Assembly (NCBI RefSeq): GCF_017654505.1
Contig: NC_054553.1
Span: forward strand, 12,699,049 to 12,763,048
Origin: Polyodon spathula
Taxonomy: Eukaryota; Chordata; Actinopteri; Acipenseriformes; Polyodontidae
Length of the DNA: 64,000 nt
Reading direction: 5' to 3'
Shown: positions 58,345-64,000 of the stretch, one piece after another
How positions within the stretch are numbered: the first letter of the stretch is position 1
How the letters are laid out: each line of letters starts with the position of its first letter
The notes under the pieces: model-generated
What the model was told of the DNA's origin: nothing
The model's database searches: none
Seen by the model: only the letters and a program-made list of their open reading frames with translations
Made by a program: the position numbers and the translations under genes

Positions 58345-58357
58345 ACACACACACACA
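58281..58357. repeat. (AC)n microsatellite
   Basis: About 77 bp of AC dinucleotides with one G interruption. Confidence 0.95.
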
Positions 58358-59067
58358 TGTTTAAAATGAGGTAGCTCTACAATACTTACAAAAACTAAAT
58401 CAATTAATCATCTATATACTTGGAAGCTCTAAATATATCCAATTTGGTAATGAAGAATGGCTGGGTTGGCCATATGTTCTTCTTTTTCATGTTATATCCA
58501 GAAATTGGTTCCTGCATTGCTGAATGCCAAGCCTGGAAAAACATTAAATGAAGTGTCAGTGTTGAAAGTCACAGGTAATTAGCAAAAGCCTGTAATATCT
58601 TAGCTCTTTGGTGCTCTGAAGCGCTGAACTTGGCACAACATTCCCCCAAAATCGGAACTAGTCCGTCTGCCAGTATAATCACTCCATAGAATACAAATCA
58701 ATACCGAAAATATCACTGGAGGGTCAGGTTAGAGTTAGTATCATATAGCATTGTTTTCTGACTTTTGTCTTGGTTAATAGCCAAATGCTTTTGCTTGGTG
58801 TTCAACTAGGAAGAATCAAACACGGTCGAAAAGCAGAGAGATTAATGCACGAGGAAGTTTCGCTTCTTCGACAGTGGCATTAGATCTGAGATATTCAAAT
58901 GAAAAAAAACATTTTTAAAGCCCTGTTAAGTGGATAGTTTTATGCTGACAAAATGTAGCTGTGATTGAAGTGTCGTTGCCAAATCCCTGTTCATTCCATA
59001 CCAAACTTATTTTGGAAGGAACACAATTTGAGGCTAGTTTTTTACATTTCCAGGGATATGTGTCTAT

Positions 59068-59201
<134 letters not shown>

Positions 59202-60078
59202 TTGTGATTTTTCTCAGTAGCGCATCACAGCGCTTCTGCAGTTCAGTTCGATTACTCATTGTCCTGGCACTTAGCATACAGGTTAGAACCAGTTTCTGCT
59301 AAGAGAAGATTATATTTTTATTACACAGACTGAAAGCTTTGAAGATGAGATCACAAATTGTACTGCAAGAAAACAGTAAACTTGGCACACTGTTTAACCA
59401 TTGTCTACCACTAATCATATCAAGGGCTTTTTTCAGTCAGCAAAGTCACTGGTTTCTTCATCTCAACAATTGCGACAAGAATGATAAATGAAGATTGAAG
59501 ACCAGCTGTTTTCAACAATACCAGCCTTGGTGTGACTATTAGTTAAGGACTCGGAGCTCAGATATTTTTATGTTACCAGTGAGAAAATCCATTACTCTTT
59601 GGAAACCTTGCTTGGCAAATATACAGTGAAACCTCAGTAGCAGGCCAGTCAAGTGCATATCATTTCTTTTAACAAATGTATACCAGTATAGGGTTTAGAT
59701 TATTTATATTTAAAAACTTCTTAGTTTAGCTATTTCATTTAACTGGGTAATTCTTTATTGAACATTTGAACCATTGCTAATTTACTGGTTTTTTTTAATA
59801 TAATCAAATGTTGCAACCAAAACAGTTACTAATTCACTATTATAGAGAGAAATTGAAGTTTGATGTGTTTGGGGCTGCAGATAACCACATTAACAATGAA
59901 TCCTGGGATGTCCTTAATATTGAAGGTTTACTTTAAGTTGTTGTCAATAGGAGGACATTTGGGACTGCTCACCGGTAACCCTTCAGAACAAGCTGCCATT
60001 CTTTGTGCCCTGGTGGGTTAGGGGGGCAAATCAGCTGGGGATAGGTCACCACATCACACTTCTGTAAACCCTACAGGT

Positions 60079-60187
60079 CAGGTGGCCAGTCGAAGGCCAG
60101 GAGGACAGGCCAGGCGAACAGGCCAGGTGAAGGGGTCAGGCAGATAGACCAGGTGGAGGGATCAGGAGGACAGGCCAGGTGGTGGAG
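60079..60187. repeat. degenerate GGCCAGG minisatellite
   Basis: About six loosely repeated units around GGACAGGCCAGGTGGAGG. Confidence 0.75.
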
Positions 60188-63100
60188 CCTGGTCTGTAAA
60201 AGAACAACTGAATTCAGAGAATTAATCCACTTATATCATGCTCTACATCTTCTAAGTAACATGGAACAATGCAACTCGCCAGGTCATCCGGCCCTTGGAT
60301 TTGAACTGAAGCAAGATGATGTCAAAATAGTCACTCAGCAGCGTTAAATAAGAAAAAGTTATTGAATACTAGAACACAACACTTGTTGTATAAAATAAGT
60401 TCTTTTAAAAATGTGTTTTTACAACATTTCAATCACAGTGACAAGTATGAGCTGAAATAATGTTATGTTTTCATTGGGTCTGCATGCTGAAACTGGAGAG
60501 AGTTTCTGAAAAGAAGTGTGTTGTAAGTAAATGGAAGTATGTTGCAAGCTGTGAGTTGCACCAAGATGGTGCCCACAGGAATGCTGGCCTTCTTGACAGC
60601 CCATAGCCACTCAAAAGACATCCCAGAGCTTGCAGCTTCAGTCTTCATACTCCTACAATCCACTAAGACCTGCCAGCTGGCTTTTGCTTAATAAGTGGTC
60701 TGTGAAGATGCTATCAGTTAGTCTGCCTGTTTATACTAGCAGCAGCCTTCATAAACACATGCCCATGCTGTGCAGTTTCATAACATTGGAAAAAGTGAAA
60801 AAATCAGTTGTTTATTAAGACTAGTCTGTCTTACCTTTGAAGGAAGTATATTGTTGTTTTCTGTAGCCACATGAAATGATGCCTTCTGTCTGTCAATATG
60901 GATACAATGGATTAAATACAGATTCTCATTTTAATCCTTGAAACTGAAGTATCTTATGACAGTCATCAAAAAACTGAGATCTGATTTGGATACAAATGAG
61001 TGTACATTTGATATATTACAGCACTGATCTCAATATTTTTGTCCTGGAATGGAGGGGCTGCTCGATTTGATGCATTCATTTTACAGTAAACCCTGGTTGG
61101 ATCTTGTACTGCATTTATTTAGGTTAAAAATCTTTCCCTCAATTGTTCATTTACTTGCACCTCTTAAACAGCACTTCTGTAATTATTCCAGAGCTACTTC
61201 AAACCAGACCCCTGCCACGCGTCAGGCATTATAGCAACTGCAAAGAGCTCTGTGAAGTGGAACTGATCTTAATGCATCGTAAGTGTTCTACATACCGGTC
61301 ACTTACTCTCATGTGCAGCAGGCTCTGGTTTTTACAACAGATGCAGTACACCGCTTCCTTTCTAGTTCATGATTTCATTAAAATGATGATTTAGGGCCGA
61401 TCATTTCTGTGTGGTTGCTGACGTGTTTTTGCAAGTAGTATAAAGTGATCTGTCGCAAGAATAAAGTTCCTCTCGAAGGTTTATTAGTAAAATGCCATAG
61501 AAGGATCTTCTTGTACATCACTGGTACTAACTGGTAGCCTTACCAGCCTCCTTCCACAAGGACCAGTGCAGAGCCTATGATGATAATGTCTGTGTAGCTT
61601 ACAGATACCAGGATTCTAGGTGTTGCTGCTATACTTGGTGAACTTAAAAAGAGTATGTCACTTTTACTGCCCCCTTGCATTTGTGTGATGTGTGTGATCA
61701 TTTTCAGTGGTTGCAATTACAGTCATTCAGAGTCTGTGTTAAGATGCTTTTTCCTGAGTTCATGAGCAGCATATGTGTTATTGTTGCAAACCATAGATAT
61801 ATGTAACCCAGGCTAGATCAGTGCTTTTATAGAATTAAGAGCCAGCACCATCCTGTGATCTGCCACTTGCTGGCAATTCACTGCTGTAAACTAGCTGGCA
61901 GTGGTGCTTACTAACACAAAGCCTGCATTTCACATGGCTGTGGCGGGCCTTTCAATTCAATAGACTTATGATCATCTTTACACACAGAATTCATATCATC
62001 ACTTAAAGATAATAAGCCAGCTGTAAACTCAATGATATAAGCGATTCCACAGTGCAGGTATACTATGTATACTCTAAAACTGTGAATATTAAGGCTGTTT
62101 TTGGGAACCTATGCCTTAGTTCATTAAGCCTAAACTATGTTGCAATTGAAAAAGCAAATCCTCTACTATGTTCTTTGGCAAAACCAGGCTTCTCCTGGAA
62201 GGCAATCGCTGTTTCTTCAGAATGGACGACTGGCTACATTGAAACAAAACAGCAACACTTTCAAGTGTTGCTTTCCAGCTTTCTCTTTGTTGAGGTTAAA
62301 AAGGTAATTAGGAGCTGATGTCAATGTGAAACAGCATGATTACATCACCTCATAGTGACAGACTTCAAATCAAACCGTTTAAAGTGTTTGCAAAGATTGA
62401 ACCCAGCACTTGGCCTTGAGTCAGCTTTGATTCAACTTGGAAAGGGAACCTACACAAACACCATCCTTCCAAACAAATCCAAATCAAGTGGCCTGTAACA
62501 GGGAGAGAGAAAGTCCTGCTGATCCTCAAACCTTCAGAACTGTAGGGGAGGCATGAGGAAGCACAGTCTGTCTGTATGTCTTTACAGTTTTGAATAGACC
62601 TAGAGAACCGCTTGTCCAATTGTGGTAGAACTTGAAATAATTTATTGAGTGTATGATAACCTGATTTTATATGGAGGCTGTTTGCCTGTACGACCGTCTG
62701 TCTGTATGTATGTCACACATTTTTACCCACCTAATGTATTTCTATGTCCATGGTAACACTAATTTGGTACCAGATGAACTTGTTTAGACTAATGGTTTAC
62801 ACTTCTAGGCCCTAGATAGTCACCAGGATGTGATGACTGAAACAGAAAATAAAATCAATTGAATCTAAACAACAAGAACAATACATGAGTTCAGATCACT
62901 CTGATATTTTAACCAGTCATACAGGTTGCTCTTTAAGTTACAGTAGTTCAGCCTAGACAGAATAAAGCCATGGCAGTCCAATAAAAGTCATAGTAAGACT
63001 TAATCTTTGCTTGGTTGCAGTTTATCTGGTGAAATACTTTCTACATAACCATTGCTTAGCATAATGAGAAGCTAGCAGGACTTGTCAGGTTGGGGGCGGG

Positions 63101-63644
63101 GGGGTAGCGACTGCACGGACCTGTCAATATTGTGAGCAGTTTCTCTTCACTCGTTGGAGCCTGGCTATAGGCTGACCTGCAGGTAACCTCACAGCATCAA
63201 TAATGCTGGGGATTACGGACATTAGATGACCTCATAGAAGCAAGGGGCTTAGCCAATAGAAGAGATGGCACAGTTACATTTTTTTCTTTTACATTAAACT
63301 AACAATACATCACTTTCTATTCCTGTTGAATTTTTTTTTTAAATTTAATTTAATTTACTAGGACCTACTAGTAGCAAAGGTACCACCAGCTAAAACATTC
63401 CTAAGAACATAAAAACAAAGTTTAGTTTACTAAAAAATAATTAGCTGACTGAATAACAGCAAAAACATTTTTAAAAAGCGAGAAAAGATGTGGTTTAACT
63501 AGACTGCTTCAGCATGTTTGTACTCATTAAACATGGGTCATACTAAACACAACATGATGTTTTTTTTTGCATGACCTTCCTGTATTGTACCAGACTATCA
63601 ATTGCCCTATAGTCTTGAATGGCATCATGTCTATAGTCATAGGG
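60188..63644. other. non-coding stretch, nothing recognised
   Basis: Short frames only. No conserved domain or repeat family recognised. Confidence 0.4.
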
Positions 63645-63722
63645 CAGAGGCTGGGCACTAACTGGCGACCCCGCGCACCACAAACAAGCGTCTTAACCAC
63701 AAGGTAAAAGAGCCGGGTTCAT
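63645..63722 (-). mobile_element. tRNA-derived SINE head
   Basis: The minus strand reads TGTGGTTAAGACGCTTGTTT, with an A box (TGGTTAAGACG), then GCGCGGGGTCGCCAGTTAGT and GCCCAGCC in B-box position. It is partly shared with 43523-43575. Confidence 0.6.
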
Positions 63723-64000
63723 CTGCATTCAGGGTTTTAGAGCTTTTAACCTCATCTCATCTCACTGACAGGAGACAGAATCCATAACTACGGTGTAAGA
63801 CACAACACTACCTGTTACACATAGTTCTGTCCTACTAATAGATGCCAAAAAGTCAAAATGACCTTCCAGGATACCTGTCCTTGACTCAACCATTTCTACG
63901 GAAGAGGGTTTTTTGTTCACAACTGCTCATCTTTATAATGACTTATAATACAAATCCACTGTAAATTCCATCTCCACTACTTTTTACCTGGATCACAAAC
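63723..64000. other. non-coding end of window
   Basis: Nothing recognised. Confidence 0.4.

Overview
This window looks like vertebrate nuclear DNA, most likely from a ray-finned fish. The signs are decayed Tc1/mariner elements of three or more subfamilies, L2- and CR1-type LINE 3' ends, tRNA-derived SINE heads, long dinucleotide microsatellites, and a Gypsy element with the unusual pol order known from deuterostome Gmr1-type elements. A non-teleost such as a sturgeon or paddlefish is a guess from general familiarity with such repeats. No intact host gene is recognisable. The only possible host-type coding piece is a Myb/SANT-like (trihelix) domain at 45.27-45.62 kb, interrupted by an in-frame stop. 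The window therefore reads as intergenic or intronic DNA made mostly of mobile-element layers in AT-rich sequence.

Layout: 0-14 kb holds a solo LTR with a perfect target-site duplication (TSD) at 562-980, a Tc1 5' fragment, two palindromic MITEs with telomere-like hexamers in the loop, a 24-bp minisatellite, a CR1 relic, a 56-C tract and a 71-bp tandem repeat. At 14.97-18.27 kb is a complete two-LTR retroelement on the minus strand with no pol; it encodes one protein with two zinc knuckles and a very long proline-rich repeat tail. At 18.5-22.6 kb are two fold-back repeats and two Tc1 copies. At 28.15-33.68 kb is a nearly intact 5.5-kb Gypsy element on the minus strand with perfect 5-bp TSDs, LTRs about 2% apart and one uninterrupted gag-pol frame. 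Integrase precedes reverse transcriptase in it, and an in-frame deletion has removed the integrase segment expected to carry the second catalytic aspartate.

At 36.4-38.1 kb a 46-bp minisatellite is split by a 1.3-kb LTR. At 40.0-41.4 kb is a full-length but dead Tc1 element with TA duplications and long inverted repeats. At 42.3-43.2 kb is a solo LTR with perfect TSDs that has swollen by CACCTT-type hexamer repeats. At 50.46-51.06 kb is a solo LTR of the same family as the 15-18 kb element. From 52.5 to 55.3 kb lie an L2 LINE 3' end, another MITE and a tRNA-derived SINE. The rest, to 64 kb, is mostly unremarkable apart from CA and CT microsatellites and a second type of SINE.

How the parts may work together: the pol-less element and the gag-pol element share the same LTR/internal junction (ACA, then CG, then TGGTGTCA), similar polypurine tracts, and TGTG...CA LTR ends. 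The simplest reading is that the pol-less element is, or was, a non-autonomous partner mobilised by a Gmr1-type element. In addition, LTRs of three families here (five copies) carry a stem-loop directly upstream of a TATA-like box.
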